Assembly (NCBI GenBank): GCA_934565775.1
Contig: CAKTIN010000007.1
Coordinates: 1 to 41,647 of the forward strand
Source: an uncultured Oscillospiraceae bacterium
Lineage (GTDB): Bacteria; Bacillota; Clostridia; Oscillospirales; Oscillospiraceae
DNA: 41,647 nt
Reading direction: 5' to 3'
A model generated the notes under the pieces. It was not told the DNA's origin and ran no database searches. It saw nothing but the letters and a program-made list of their open reading frames with translations. Positions 1 through 8,364 of the stretch are shown piece by piece; position 1 is the first letter of the stretch; each line of letters opens with the position of its first letter. Made by a program: the position numbers and the translations under genes.

Positions 1-495
1 GGGATGGGAGATGCCCGCAGGGCACCGGGAGGAGCAGACCCCGCACATCACGCAGTCAAAGGACTCCTCGGCGCACTTTTCATACTCCCCTCGCTGGGCA
101 TAGGCGATGTACTGCATCACGTTCAGCCCCTGGGTACAGGCCTTGGTGCAGGCGTTGCAGCCGACGCAGGCGTAGATCTCGGGGTACAGCTGCATCATGA
201 TCTGCTGGGTGGGCTTGACCTGCTCGATGTCGTAGACCGCCTTGACCAGAGGGAAGAAGGGCAGCGTCGCCACATACATCTTATCCTCCACCTTGGTGGA
301 GCAGGCCAGGCAGGCCTTAAGCTCCCGGTCCCCGGCGATCCGGTAGATGGTGGCGCAGGCGCCGCAGAAGCCGTTCCGGCAGCCGCAGCCCCGGATCAGC
401 TGGTAACCGGCGTACTCCATGGCCTCCATAATGGTCAGACTGGCGGGCACGGCGTACCGTTTGCCGAAGAGATAGACATTCACCGTTTGTTCCAT
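1..495 (-). CDS. SdhB/FrdB-like 2Fe-2S/4Fe-4S iron-sulfur protein (3' end outside window)
   Basis: Only the first 165 codons are present; the frame stays open to the left edge. The start is the ATG at 495, preceded by AAGGAG at good spacing, 11 bp after the flxA stop. Residues 35-65 hold a plant-type 2Fe-2S ligand set (C39-RNGF-C44-GA-C47, with a further Cys near 62). A second domain has CVGCNACTKAC and then CVMCGVCSSRCPAGI. This order, 2Fe-2S followed by two cysteine clusters ending in CP-x-GI, is that of the iron-sulfur subunit of succinate dehydrogenase/fumarate reductase. It is also the order of the N-terminal half of TfrB (thiol:fumarate reductase), where an HdrB-like domain follows. The missing C-terminus would tell these apart. 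Together with fumC at the head of the operon, it suggests electron delivery to a fumarate reductase flavoprotein encoded just outside the window; this is inference. Confidence 0.8.
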   Translation of the reverse strand, partial: MEQTVNVYLFGKRYAVPASLTIMEAMEYAGYQLIRGCGCRNGFCGACATIYRIAGDRELKACLACSTKVEDKMYVATLPFFPLVKAVYDIEQVKPTQQIMMQLYPEIYACVGCNACTKACTQGLNVMQYIAYAQRGEYEKCAEESFDCVMCGVCSSRCPAGISHP

Positions 496-506
496 CGCGT
501 TTCTCC

Positions 507-1331
507 TTAATATTCGTCCGGCAGCGCGTCCAGCTGGTCAAAGCGGAATACCGGGCCGTCCTTGCAGACATACTTGCTGCCAATGTTGCACCGGCCGCAC
601 TTTCCCAGCGCGCATTTCATTTTCAGCTCCATGGTGGTATAAATATGGGTGCGGTCAAAGCCCAGGTCCATCAGTCCGGCCAGGGTGAATTTGATCATAA
701 CCGGCGGTCCGCACATTACCACGGTCCGGCCGGTATCCGGCCGGAGCTCCTTCACATAGTTGGGAACGAAGCCCACGTGGCCGTCCCAGTCCGGCTGGGG
801 ATTGTCAATGGTCAGGTGGACCCGGATGCCCGCTTCCCTGCACCATACCTCCAGAATTTCGGCATAATCCACCAAATCTGCCTTGGTGCGGGAGCCGTAT
901 ACCACATCGATGGCGCCGTAGCGGCTCCGGTGGGCCCGGCAGTAGTTGATGACGGAGTGCAGAGGGGCCAGGCCGATGCCCCCGGCGATAAACAGCAGGT
1001 CCTTCCCCACAAAATCCGTGTCCACAGGGAAGCCGTTGCCATAGGGGCCCCGGATGGTGATCTGCTGGCCGGGCTCGACGGCGTGGAGCCACTGGGTCAC
1101 GCAGCCGCATTTTTTAATGGAGAATTCCAGGGCGTCCGCCTCCGTGGGGCTGGAGGTGATGGAGAACAGCGCCTCCCCTACCCCCGGCATGGACAGCATA
1201 GCGCACTGGCCGGGGATGTGGAGAAAGGGCTTTTTGCCGTCAAGGCCCACCACCCGGAAGGTCTTTACATCCGGCGTATCCACCCGAATGTGGGTGACAA
1301 CGCCGATTACGGGAATCAAAGGATCTCTCAT
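507..1331 (-). CDS. flxA: FlxA: FAD/NAD(P)-binding electron-transfer subunit
   Basis: The product is 274 aa, of the ferredoxin-NADP reductase type and close to PyrK/AsrB. In FlxABCD-HdrABC complexes this subunit oxidises NADH and passes electrons to the Fe-S subunits. Visible motifs are the FAD-binding RGPYGNGFP, the dinucleotide-binding GGIGLAPL, CGPPVMIKF before the nicotinamide pocket, and a C-terminal 2Fe-2S cysteine cluster (CALGKCGRCNIGSKYVC). A longer frame extends upstream, but the ATG at 1331 is preferred because it overlaps the flxB stop by 4 bp (ATGA), the coupling seen elsewhere in this operon, and because the protein then begins at the expected N-terminal beta-barrel. By itself it could be a sulfite reductase AsrB or PyrK subunit; the mvhD and hdrABC neighbours decide the call. 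Confidence 0.85.
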   Translation of the reverse strand: MRDPLIPVIGVVTHIRVDTPDVKTFRVVGLDGKKPFLHIPGQCAMLSMPGVGEALFSITSSPTEADALEFSIKKCGCVTQWLHAVEPGQQITIRGPYGNGFPVDTDFVGKDLLFIAGGIGLAPLHSVINYCRAHRSRYGAIDVVYGSRTKADLVDYAEILEVWCREAGIRVHLTIDNPQPDWDGHVGFVPNYVKELRPDTGRTVVMCGPPVMIKFTLAGLMDLGFDRTHIYTTMELKMKCALGKCGRCNIGSKYVCKDGPVFRFDQLDALPDEY

Positions 1332-2350
1332 TTTGCCGCCTCCCCCAGGGTTTTTACAACCTTCACGATGTTCATATGGACGGGGCACTTGCGCAGACAC
1401 CGGCCGCAGCCCACACAGCCAAAGCTTCCCTCGTTGTTATCCGGGAAATACACCAGCTTGTGCAGGAAGCGCTGGCGGAACCGCTCGGTCTGGGTGGGAC
1501 GGGGCTGCCCGGCGGACATCTGGGTGAAGTCGGAATTCATACAGCTGTCCCAGCAGCGGAAGCGCCGGACCAGCTTGCCGTTGTCAAACTCCTGAATGTC
1601 GTAGCATTGGCAGGTGGGGCAGACAAAGGTGCAGGTGCCGCAGCCCAGGCAGCTTTCGGCCAGGTCCTTCCACTCCGGCCGGTGGAACAGGGCCTGGGTC
1701 CTGCCGGGGCCGAAGGCGCCGAGGTCCAGCTTGCCCAGAGGCAAGCGCTCCACGATCCGTCGGATGCCCTCCTGCACGCCGTCTGCGGCGCGGTCCTCCG
1801 CGTCCTCCAGCAGGGGGAGGGTCCGGGTCAGAGCTTCGCCCTTTTCGGTATTCGCCCGCCAATAGAGGAACTCGTCCGTCAGCCAGCAGGTCACGTCCCC
1901 CTCGGGGTCTGCGGGGTCGATCCCGAAGGCGGTGCAGAAGCAGGTCTCCTCGGGTCTGCCGCAGGCCAGAGAGAGAATGCAGGCGTTGGCCCGCCGCCGG
2001 GCATAATAAGTATCTGCGGGCTCGGAGAGGAATACCCGGTCCAGAAGGGCAAAGCTGCGCACGTCGCAGCCCCGCACACCGAACAGCACAAAGGGCTCCC
2101 CGGGGTCCCGGGTCTCGACCAGCGTGATCTGCCGGTCCGTGACCTGAAAGCCTATCAGGTTCTCCACCTGTGGAAAGAAGGAATCCTTGGCGCTGCGGGC
2201 GGTATTCAGATTGTGGGACAGGGCCGTTCCGTCCTCCCACAGGGCAAACCGGCTCTGGCCGGAGGCGTCGTCCACGGGAAGATACAGCTTCTGCCCCCGG
2301 GCAATAGCCGCAAACAGGACATTTAGCTTGGAAACCGCAACTTTTTTCAT
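1328..2350 (-). CDS. flxB: FlxB: 4Fe-4S dicluster electron-transfer subunit
   Basis: The product is 340 aa, related to anaerobic sulfite reductase subunit A and to FlxB, an Fe-S relay between FlxA and the rest of the complex. The N-terminal 200 residues form the AsrA-like domain, with an FGVRGCDVRSF segment and several isolated cysteines. Two ferredoxin clusters follow: CLGCGTCTFVCPTCQCYD and, near the C-terminus, CVGCGRCLRKCPVHMNI. The ATG at 2350 is chosen because it makes a 4-bp ATGA overlap with flxC; the open frame upstream of it is antisense-like and overlaps flxC deeply. The stop overlaps flxA in the same way. It is expected to be soluble and cytoplasmic, with no membrane segments. Confidence 0.82.
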   Translation of the reverse strand: MKKVAVSKLNVLFAAIARGQKLYLPVDDASGQSRFALWEDGTALSHNLNTARSAKDSFFPQVENLIGFQVTDRQITLVETRDPGEPFVLFGVRGCDVRSFALLDRVFLSEPADTYYARRRANACILSLACGRPEETCFCTAFGIDPADPEGDVTCWLTDEFLYWRANTEKGEALTRTLPLLEDAEDRAADGVQEGIRRIVERLPLGKLDLGAFGPGRTQALFHRPEWKDLAESCLGCGTCTFVCPTCQCYDIQEFDNGKLVRRFRCWDSCMNSDFTQMSAGQPRPTQTERFRQRFLHKLVYFPDNNEGSFGCVGCGRCLRKCPVHMNIVKVVKTLGEAAK

Positions 2351-3318
2351 CGGGCAGCGCCTCCTCTCGTCAGGAGCACAGAGGGCTCTGGGTCGTCGGT
2401 GCGGTAATCCGTCAGCGGCGGGCGGCTGTCCGGAGAGGCACCGGCCTGGTAGGGACCGTAAAGCTCGTTCATATCCTTGATGAGCTTCCGGTTCAGAAGG
2501 TGCAGGGGGATCTTCTGGGGGCAGACCCGGCTGCACTCGCCGCAGTCGGTACAGCGCCCGGCCACATGGAAGGCCCGGATGATGTGAAACAGCTGCTCCT
2601 CAAAGGAATCTGCGGGGGCCTTGTTCTGCGCGCCGGAGGCCGGGTTGTCAAACACACACTTCTCGCAGCTGCACGCCGGGCACACATTCCGGCAGGCGTT
2701 GCAGCGGATGCACTTGCTCAGCTCCCCCTGCCAGAAGGCGAAGCGGGCCTCCGGCGTCATAGCCTCCAGCGCCGTGACCTCCTCAAAGCGGGCGGTGTCT
2801 TGCTCCGCTCCCTGCTCGCCGATGAGCGCGTCAAAGTCCACAATGCGCTTGCTCTTGCAGGTCCGGCATTTGCCCAGGAGCGCCTCCTGCCGGGGCAGGG
2901 TCCTGTCGCCGTACAGGGTATGGACGGTCAAGGTCTGATCCCCCTCCACGGCCAGCAGGCCCTCGCAGCCCGCCGCCCGCAGAGACTCCCCGTCGCACTT
3001 GCCGCCGCACTGCACTCCCACGGCGTAGACGTTCTCCCGGCAAATTCGATGCTCCTTTTGCAGCTGGACAAAGGAATAGCTGTCGCAGGGCTTCAGAAAT
3101 ACGGCAATCTTCCCTTCCTTCCCGCTCTCCGCAATCAGGTATTTGGACAAATTTGCACCGGAAAAGAGATTATAAACAAAGTTCGCCTCCACCTCCTCGG
3201 CAGAGGTGAACACCGCCGGGGTCAGATCGTAGAAGAATTCGCCGGTCCGCCAGCCCAGCACCCGCCGGACCGCCCCGGAGCGCAGCAGCTCCAGGGCCTT
3301 TTCTTTTACTCCTTGCAT
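2347..3318 (-). CDS. flxC: FlxC: second 4Fe-4S electron-transfer subunit
   Basis: The product is 323 aa. It shares the layout of FlxB: an N-terminal domain with a KPCDSYSFVQL segment that resembles FrhB/FlxC-type Fe-S flavoprotein subunits, a central cysteine pair (CRTC), and two ferredoxin motifs, CIRCNACRNVCPACSCEKC and CTDCGECSRVCPQKIPLHL. The start at 3318 has a clear GGAGGATCTGAG ribosome site and lies 13 bp inside mvhD, so translation is probably coupled. Having flxB and flxC side by side, both with an AsrA-like fold and a C-terminal dicluster, is the normal arrangement in Flx operons. Exact electron path and cofactor content cannot be read from sequence. Confidence 0.8.
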   Translation of the reverse strand: MQGVKEKALELLRSGAVRRVLGWRTGEFFYDLTPAVFTSAEEVEANFVYNLFSGANLSKYLIAESGKEGKIAVFLKPCDSYSFVQLQKEHRICRENVYAVGVQCGGKCDGESLRAAGCEGLLAVEGDQTLTVHTLYGDRTLPRQEALLGKCRTCKSKRIVDFDALIGEQGAEQDTARFEEVTALEAMTPEARFAFWQGELSKCIRCNACRNVCPACSCEKCVFDNPASGAQNKAPADSFEEQLFHIIRAFHVAGRCTDCGECSRVCPQKIPLHLLNRKLIKDMNELYGPYQAGASPDSRPPLTDYRTDDPEPSVLLTRGGAAR

Positions 3319-3743
3319 CTCAGATCCTCCAGCCTCTTATTCTCACCCAGCCCGGTAACGGTCTTGACAAATTCGTTCATGGTGGCGGCAAACTTCGCGC
3401 CCTCCGCAGCAGAGACCCACTCCACCCGGGTGCGCTCCCGCTCAATGCCCAAAAAATCCAGCATAGAGAACAGCAGAGTCATTCTTCTGCGGGCGTAATA
3501 ATTCCCCGTGGTATAGTGACAGTCGCCGGGATGGCAGCCGCAGAGGATCACGCCGTCCGCCCCCCGCTGGAAGGCCCGCAGGATAAACATGGGGTTCAGG
3601 CGGCAGGAGCAGGGAATCCGGATGATCTTGACGTTTGCGGGATATTGCAGCCGGTTGGTGCCGGACAGATCCGCACCGGCGTAGCTGCACCAGTTGCAGC
3701 AGAAGGCCACGATGGTCGGGGTCCATTCCTGATTCACTTGCAT
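3306..3743 (-). CDS. flxD: FlxD/MvhD: 2Fe-2S electron-transfer subunit contacting HdrA
   Basis: The product is 145 aa, the usual length for the MvhD family. MvhD carries a 2Fe-2S cluster that takes electrons from the input module (hydrogenase or Flx) to HdrA. The family ligands are visible: FCCNWCSYAGAD at the N-terminus, PCSCRLNP about 30 residues later, and GADGVILCGCHPGDCHY. The ATG at 3743 has an upstream GGAGGTAG and overlaps the hdrA 3' end by 10 bp. It is the structural bridge between the flxABC and hdrABC halves of the operon, and it is the best single marker that these genes form one complex rather than two unrelated ones. Confidence 0.9.
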   Translation of the reverse strand: MQVNQEWTPTIVAFCCNWCSYAGADLSGTNRLQYPANVKIIRIPCSCRLNPMFILRAFQRGADGVILCGCHPGDCHYTTGNYYARRRMTLLFSMLDFLGIERERTRVEWVSAAEGAKFAATMNEFVKTVTGLGENKRLEDLRCKE

Positions 3744-5725
3744 ATCGCATCTACCTCCGCCAGAATCTGTCTGTTGGTGAAGCCCTGCAGGTCCATCGCC
3801 CCGCTCATGCAGGCCACGGTGCAGGCGCCGCAGCCCTGGCAGACCGCCGGATTCACCTGGGCCACACGCCGCAGGACCGTGGTGCGGTTGGGCCCGCGGA
3901 ATTCCTTATTGCGATAGGTGATCGCGCCGTAGGGGCACACCTTCTCGCAGCTGGAGCAGCCGTTGCACAGGGTCTCGTCCGGCTGCGCCGTGCATGGATT
4001 GCACAGCAGCTGATCCTTGCTCAGCAGGCCGATGACCTTTGCCGCGGCGGCTCCCGCCTGAGCGACGGTCTCCGGGATGTCCTTCGGGCCCTGGCAGGCG
4101 CCGGAGAGGAAGATCCCGGCGGTGGGGCTCTCCACAGGCCGCAGCTTAGGATGGGCCTCGGTAAAGAAATCGTTGGTGTCCATGGAGGCGGTGAGCATGG
4201 TGGCCAGGGACCGGGCGCTGGGGTCCGGCTCCACGGCAGCGGCCAGAACCACCATATCCGCGTCAATGTGCAGCTGGCGGTTCTCCAGCAAATCGGAGGC
4301 CCGGACCTTCAGCTTGCCGTTTTCCGGGACGACCTTACCCACCATTCCCTTGATGTAGTGTACGCCGTACTCCTCCACCGCCCTGCGGTAGAATTCGTCA
4401 AAGTTCTTTCCCGGGGTACGCACGTCGATATAAAACACATACACCTCCGTGTCGGGATATTTCTCCCGGCAGAGCATGGCGTGCTTGGCGGTGTACATAC
4501 AGCAGATCTTGGAGCAATAGGGCTTGCCCTTCTGGCCGCCGTCGCACCGGGAGCCCACGCACTGGACAAACACCAGGGTGTGGGGATGCTTCCCGTCCGA
4601 GGGCCGCAGGAGCGTGCCGCCGGTGGGCCCCGCCGCGTTCATCAGCCGCTCAAACTCCAGGCTGGAGACCACGTCCGGGCTCTGGTCATAGGCAAATTCA
4701 TTGAACGGGCTCAGATCAATGGGCCGGAAGCCCGTCGCCACTACGATCGCGCCGTACTCCTCTTCGATCCGCTGATCCTTCTGCCGGTAGTCGATGGCTC
4801 CGGCGGAGCACACCTTGGCGCAGACGCCGCACTTGCCCTTCTTCAGCATATTGCAGGCGTCCGGGTCGATGGTCGCCACCTTGGGCACGGCCTGGGCAAA
4901 GGGGATGTAAATGGCCCGGCGGGTATCCAGGCCCAGGTTAAACTCGTTGGGTACCTTCTTCTGGGGGCACTTCTCCGTACACAGGCCGCAGCCGGTGCAT
5001 TTCTCCGCGTCCACATACCGGGCCTTTTTCCGAATGGTCACCCGGAAGCTGCCCACAAAGCCCTTGACCGCCTCCACCTCGGAATAGGCGAAGATGCGGA
5101 TCTTTTCATTCTGGGCGCAGTCCACCATTTTGGGAGTCAGGATGCAGGCGGCGCAGTCCAGAGTGGGGAAGGTCTTGTCGATCTGGGTCATTTTGCCGCC
5201 GATGGTGGGCTGCTTTTCCACAAGGTCCACCGCAAAGCCCGCGTCGGCAATATCCAAAGCGGTCTGGATCCCGGCGATCCCGCCGCCGATCACCAGGGCC
5301 CGCTTCCGCACCGGGCTGGTCCCGGCCTGGAGCGGCGCGTTGAGCAGGACCTTGGCAATGGCAGCCCGGCCCAGCACGATGGCCTTCTGCGTTGCCGCCT
5401 GCCTGTCCTTGTGAATCCAGGAGCACTGCTCCCGAATGTTGGCGATCTCCACCATATAGGGGTTCAGACCGGCCCTTTCGCAGGTCTTGCGGAAGGTATT
5501 CTCGTGCATTCTGGGGGAGCAGGAACAGACCACCACGCCGGTGAGGCCCAGCTCCCGAATCTTCTCCCGGATCAGCTCCTGCCCGGTCTGGGAGCACATA
5601 TATTGATAATTTGTGGAGAACACAACGCCGGGCTCCCTGCCGAGGGCCTGAGAAACCGCCTCCACATCTACGGTCGCGGCAATGTTACTGCCGCACCAGC
5701 AGACAAAAACGCCAATTTTCTGCAT
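3734..5725 (-). CDS. hdrA: HdrA: FAD/4Fe-4S heterodisulfide reductase subunit A, candidate bifurcating flavoprotein
   Basis: The product is 663 aa, typical for HdrA. The N-terminal domain has CWCG and VVCSCSPRMHENTF. The FAD site is GGGIAGIQTALDIADAGF (around residue 150), followed by the HdrA signature CAACILTPKM. Ferredoxin inserts are CTGCGLCTEKCP and CGVCAKVCSAGAID. A further cysteine set, CVGSRCDGG...YCSKICC, precedes the second half, and two C-terminal clusters are CNGCSSCEKVCPYGAITY and CQGCGACTVACMSGAMDL. In methanogens and in Flx-Hdr complexes the HdrA FAD is the site of flavin-based electron bifurcation, so NADH oxidation could drive both ferredoxin reduction and a high-potential acceptor. 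The start at 5725 has AAGGAGAGACACC before the ATG. The gene is intact, with no frameshift seen. Confidence 0.92.
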   Translation of the reverse strand: MQKIGVFVCWCGSNIAATVDVEAVSQALGREPGVVFSTNYQYMCSQTGQELIREKIRELGLTGVVVCSCSPRMHENTFRKTCERAGLNPYMVEIANIREQCSWIHKDRQAATQKAIVLGRAAIAKVLLNAPLQAGTSPVRKRALVIGGGIAGIQTALDIADAGFAVDLVEKQPTIGGKMTQIDKTFPTLDCAACILTPKMVDCAQNEKIRIFAYSEVEAVKGFVGSFRVTIRKKARYVDAEKCTGCGLCTEKCPQKKVPNEFNLGLDTRRAIYIPFAQAVPKVATIDPDACNMLKKGKCGVCAKVCSAGAIDYRQKDQRIEEEYGAIVVATGFRPIDLSPFNEFAYDQSPDVVSSLEFERLMNAAGPTGGTLLRPSDGKHPHTLVFVQCVGSRCDGGQKGKPYCSKICCMYTAKHAMLCREKYPDTEVYVFYIDVRTPGKNFDEFYRRAVEEYGVHYIKGMVGKVVPENGKLKVRASDLLENRQLHIDADMVVLAAAVEPDPSARSLATMLTASMDTNDFFTEAHPKLRPVESPTAGIFLSGACQGPKDIPETVAQAGAAAAKVIGLLSKDQLLCNPCTAQPDETLCNGCSSCEKVCPYGAITYRNKEFRGPNRTTVLRRVAQVNPAVCQGCGACTVACMSGAMDLQGFTNRQILAEVDAICK

Positions 5726-5736
5726 GGTGTCTCTCC

Positions 5737-6123
5737 TTATCTCTTATACTTCCGGAAGGCGCTGGTCACGGCCTGCTGGGGAAGCGCCTCGTCCAGCAGT
5801 GCCGGGATCTGCTCCGGTGCAAGGTGATTTTTCCCCTGCTGCCGGATCACAGCCAGGCGCACAGCCTCGATCAGCCGCGCGGGCTCCACGCCTCTGGGGC
5901 AGCGCTCGACGCAGGCGAAGCAGCTCAGGCAGGTATAGATCCCCCGGGAGCCCATCAGCTCCTCGATCCGGCCGCTTTCCACCATGGAAACAAACTGGTG
6001 GGGGTGGTAATCCATTTCCTCATAGGCGGGGCAGGCGCCGGAGCACTTGCCGCACTTCATACACTTTCTGGGGTTGACGCCGGAAATGGAGGCGATGGCG
6101 TCCAGCAGCATCGTATCAGCCAT
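5737..6123 (-). CDS. hdrC: HdrC: heterodisulfide reductase subunit C (two 4Fe-4S clusters)
   Basis: The product is 128 aa. It has two ferredoxin-type clusters, CMKCGKCSGACP near residue 20 and CLSCFACVERCP near residue 65, spaced as in HdrC and GlpC-type proteins. HdrC relays electrons from HdrA to HdrB. There is no membrane segment, so this belongs to the soluble HdrABC type rather than membrane-bound HdrDE. The ATG at 6123 follows GGAGGACC and overlaps the hdrB stop region by 8 bp; hdrA begins 11 bp beyond its stop. Confidence 0.9.
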   Translation of the reverse strand: MADTMLLDAIASISGVNPRKCMKCGKCSGACPAYEEMDYHPHQFVSMVESGRIEELMGSRGIYTCLSCFACVERCPRGVEPARLIEAVRLAVIRQQGKNHLAPEQIPALLDEALPQQAVTSAFRKYKR

Positions 6124-6910
6124 GGTCCTCCTCCTTTAAGCCCAGAGCCTCGTAAAGCAGCTCCGTGAAGTATCGGACGGGAATGGAGCCGTCCGTGTTT
6201 TTCGTGAGATTGTAGAGGCACAGAGGGCAGGCGGTGATGAGCGTCTCCGCACCGCAGCGCGCCGCATTGTCCAGGACCCGCTGGGCCTGCTTGGCGGCAT
6301 AGGCGGGGTTTTCCAGGGTGGTATAGCCCCCGCAGCACTCGTTGCGCATGGCGTAAACCACGGGCTCGCCGCCCAGGGCCCGGATGAAATCCTCCAAAAT
6401 GGTGGGGTTCTCCGGATCGTCAAAGCCCAGCTCCCGGCTGGGGCGCAGCAGCAGGCAGCCGTAGTAGGCGCCGACCCTTCTGCCGGTCAGAGGCTTGACC
6501 ACCTTCGCCCGGAGGGTCTCCCAGCCCACGCAGTCCCGCAGGACCTCCAGATAGTGCACGACCTCCGTCTGCCCGGTGTAGGGCTCGGGCAGCTGCAAAT
6601 AGCAGTTGACCTTCTGCCGGATCTCCGGGTCGATGCGCATATCGCGGTTCACCCGCTTGAGGACGTGATAGCAGGCGGAGCACAGGGTCACCAGCCGGTC
6701 TCCCCGCTCCCGGGCCGCGCACAGCGCGCGGACGGAGGAGAGCCGGGGGGCGATTTCGTCCCTTGCCAGAGGATAAACCCCGCCGCAGCACTGCCAGTCC
6801 GGGATCTCCTCCAGCTCCACGCCCAGGGCCCGGGCGGCCAGGATCCCGCAGCGGTCCAGCTCCGCCCCCTTGGTTTTCAGGGTGCAGCCCGGGAAATAGC
6901 TGTATCTCAT
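6116..6910 (-). CDS. hdrB: HdrB: heterodisulfide reductase subunit B (CCG domains)
   Basis: The product is 264 aa. Two CCG domains bind the non-cubane 4Fe-4S clusters that act directly on disulfides in the methanogen enzyme. The first runs from PGCTLKTKG through WQCCGGVYP to CSACYHVL; the second from YYGCLLLRP through NECCGGYTTLEN to CPLCLYNL. All expected cysteines are present in both domains, so it is probably a working catalytic subunit rather than a degenerate relay. In bacteria without coenzyme M or B the natural substrate is unknown or varies (DsrC in sulfate reducers). The start at 6910 is 13 bp after fumC, with GGGGGAG upstream, so it is co-transcribed with fumarase. Confidence 0.9.
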   Translation of the reverse strand: MRYSYFPGCTLKTKGAELDRCGILAARALGVELEEIPDWQCCGGVYPLARDEIAPRLSSVRALCAARERGDRLVTLCSACYHVLKRVNRDMRIDPEIRQKVNCYLQLPEPYTGQTEVVHYLEVLRDCVGWETLRAKVVKPLTGRRVGAYYGCLLLRPSRELGFDDPENPTILEDFIRALGGEPVVYAMRNECCGGYTTLENPAYAAKQAQRVLDNAARCGAETLITACPLCLYNLTKNTDGSIPVRYFTELLYEALGLKEEDHG

Positions 6911-6923
6911 GATGTACTCCCCC

Positions 6924-8300
6924 TTAAATCATCTCTTCCGGGTGAAAAACCTCGTCAAACCTTTCCGCCGTCAGGAATCCCAGCGCCACGCAGGCTTCTT
7001 TCAGGGAAATATTCTCCTTATAGGCCTTTTTCGCGGTTTTGGCCGCATTTTCATAGCCGATATAGGGATTCAGCGCCGTCACCAGCATAAGGGAATGATA
7101 CAGATTATCGTGCATCTTCTCCCGGTTCGCCCGGATGCCCACGGCGCAGCGGTCGTGGAAGGACCGGATGGATTCCGCCAGAAGCCGGGCGGATTGCAGG
7201 AAATTATAAGCCATGACCGGCATAAAGACATTGAGTTCAAAGTTGCCCTGGCTGGCCGCAAAACCGATGGTCGCGTCGTTGCCCATAACCTGCACCGCCA
7301 CCATGGTGACCGCTTCGCACTGGGTGGGGTTTACCTTGCCGGGCATAATGGAGGAGCCGGGCTCATTCTCGGGGATAAAGATCTCTCCCAACCCGTCCCG
7401 GGGGCCGGAGGCCAGCCAGCGCACGTCGTTGGCGATCTTCATCATGTCCGCCGCCAGGGCCTTCAGGGCCCCGTGAGCAAAGACCAGCTCGTCCTTGGAG
7501 GTCAGCGCGTGGAACTTATTGGGGGCGGTCACAAAGTCCTTCCCCGTAATGCCGGAGACCTCCCGGGCGACCGTCTCCCCAAAGCCCTTGGGGGCGTTCA
7601 GCCCGGTGCCCACCGCCGTCCCGCCCAGGGCCAGCTCCTTCAAGCCGGGCAGGGCCAGAGACAGCATGGCGGCGTCCCGCTCCAGGCTGGCCCGCCAGCC
7701 GGAGATTTCCTGGGCAAAGGAAATGGGCACGGCGTCCTGCAAGTGGGTCCTGCCGGACTTGACTGCGTCCCCATTCTCCCCCTCCAGGCGCCGAAGGGTG
7801 GCGATCAGCGTCCGCACTGTGGGCAACACCCGGTCCTCCACCGTGAAAACCGCGGCGATGTGCATGGCGGTGGGGAAGGTGTCGTTGGAGGACTGGCTCA
7901 TGTTAATATCGTCGTTGGGGTGGACCAGCTTTTTCCCCGCGATCTCGTTGGCGCGGTTGGCCAAGACCTCGTTGGCGTTCATATTGGACTGGGTGCCGGA
8001 GCCGGTCTGCCAGACTACCAGGGGAAAATGGTCGTTCAGCGCCCCTGAAATGACCTCCCCGGCGGCCTTCTCAATGGCGGCCAGCTTCTCCCCGGTCATT
8101 TTCTCGGGCTTCAGCCCATGATTGGCCCGGGCGGCGGCCAGCTTCAGAATGCCGAAGGCGTGAATAATCTCCTCCGGCATGGTCTCGATCCCCACGCCAA
8201 TGGGGAAATTTTCATGACTGCGCTGGGTCTGGGCCCCCCAATACCGGTCGGCAGGCACCGGCACCTGCCCCATTGAATCGTGTTCCATGCGATATTCCAT
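6924..8300 (-). CDS. fumC: Class II fumarate hydratase (fumarase C)
   Basis: The product is 458 aa, the usual FumC length. It reversibly converts malate to fumarate and water without an Fe-S cluster, so it is oxygen-stable. The superfamily signature GSSIMPGKVNP is present, as are the class II active-site segments SGTQSNMNANEV and GRTHLQDAVPI. An open frame continues far upstream through the riboswitch, but the ATG at 8300 is chosen for its AAAGGAGAG ribosome site 8 nt away and because it starts at the family N-terminus; a second ATG at 8288 is too far from that site. It is the first gene of the operon and is preceded by a cobalamin riboswitch and terminator. Aspartase is the main alternative, but the QVMGNDATIGFA and ASQGNFELNVF segments fit FumC. 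Confidence 0.93.
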   Translation of the reverse strand: MEYRMEHDSMGQVPVPADRYWGAQTQRSHENFPIGVGIETMPEEIIHAFGILKLAAARANHGLKPEKMTGEKLAAIEKAAGEVISGALNDHFPLVVWQTGSGTQSNMNANEVLANRANEIAGKKLVHPNDDINMSQSSNDTFPTAMHIAAVFTVEDRVLPTVRTLIATLRRLEGENGDAVKSGRTHLQDAVPISFAQEISGWRASLERDAAMLSLALPGLKELALGGTAVGTGLNAPKGFGETVAREVSGITGKDFVTAPNKFHALTSKDELVFAHGALKALAADMMKIANDVRWLASGPRDGLGEIFIPENEPGSSIMPGKVNPTQCEAVTMVAVQVMGNDATIGFAASQGNFELNVFMPVMAYNFLQSARLLAESIRSFHDRCAVGIRANREKMHDNLYHSLMLVTALNPYIGYENAAKTAKKAYKENISLKEACVALGFLTAERFDEVFHPEEMI

Positions 8301-8364
8301 CGTGATTCTCTCCTTTGTTTCAAGTTGCGATCCGGCCGCTGCACCGGACGAAGGTGCGCCCTTC

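Noticed and set aside
507..3318. Anaerobic sulfite reductase (AsrABC) for the flxA/flxB-like genes
   Set aside because: There is no AsrC-type siroheme subunit, two AsrA-like subunits are present, and the direct coupling to mvhD-hdrABC defines FlxABCD-HdrABC.
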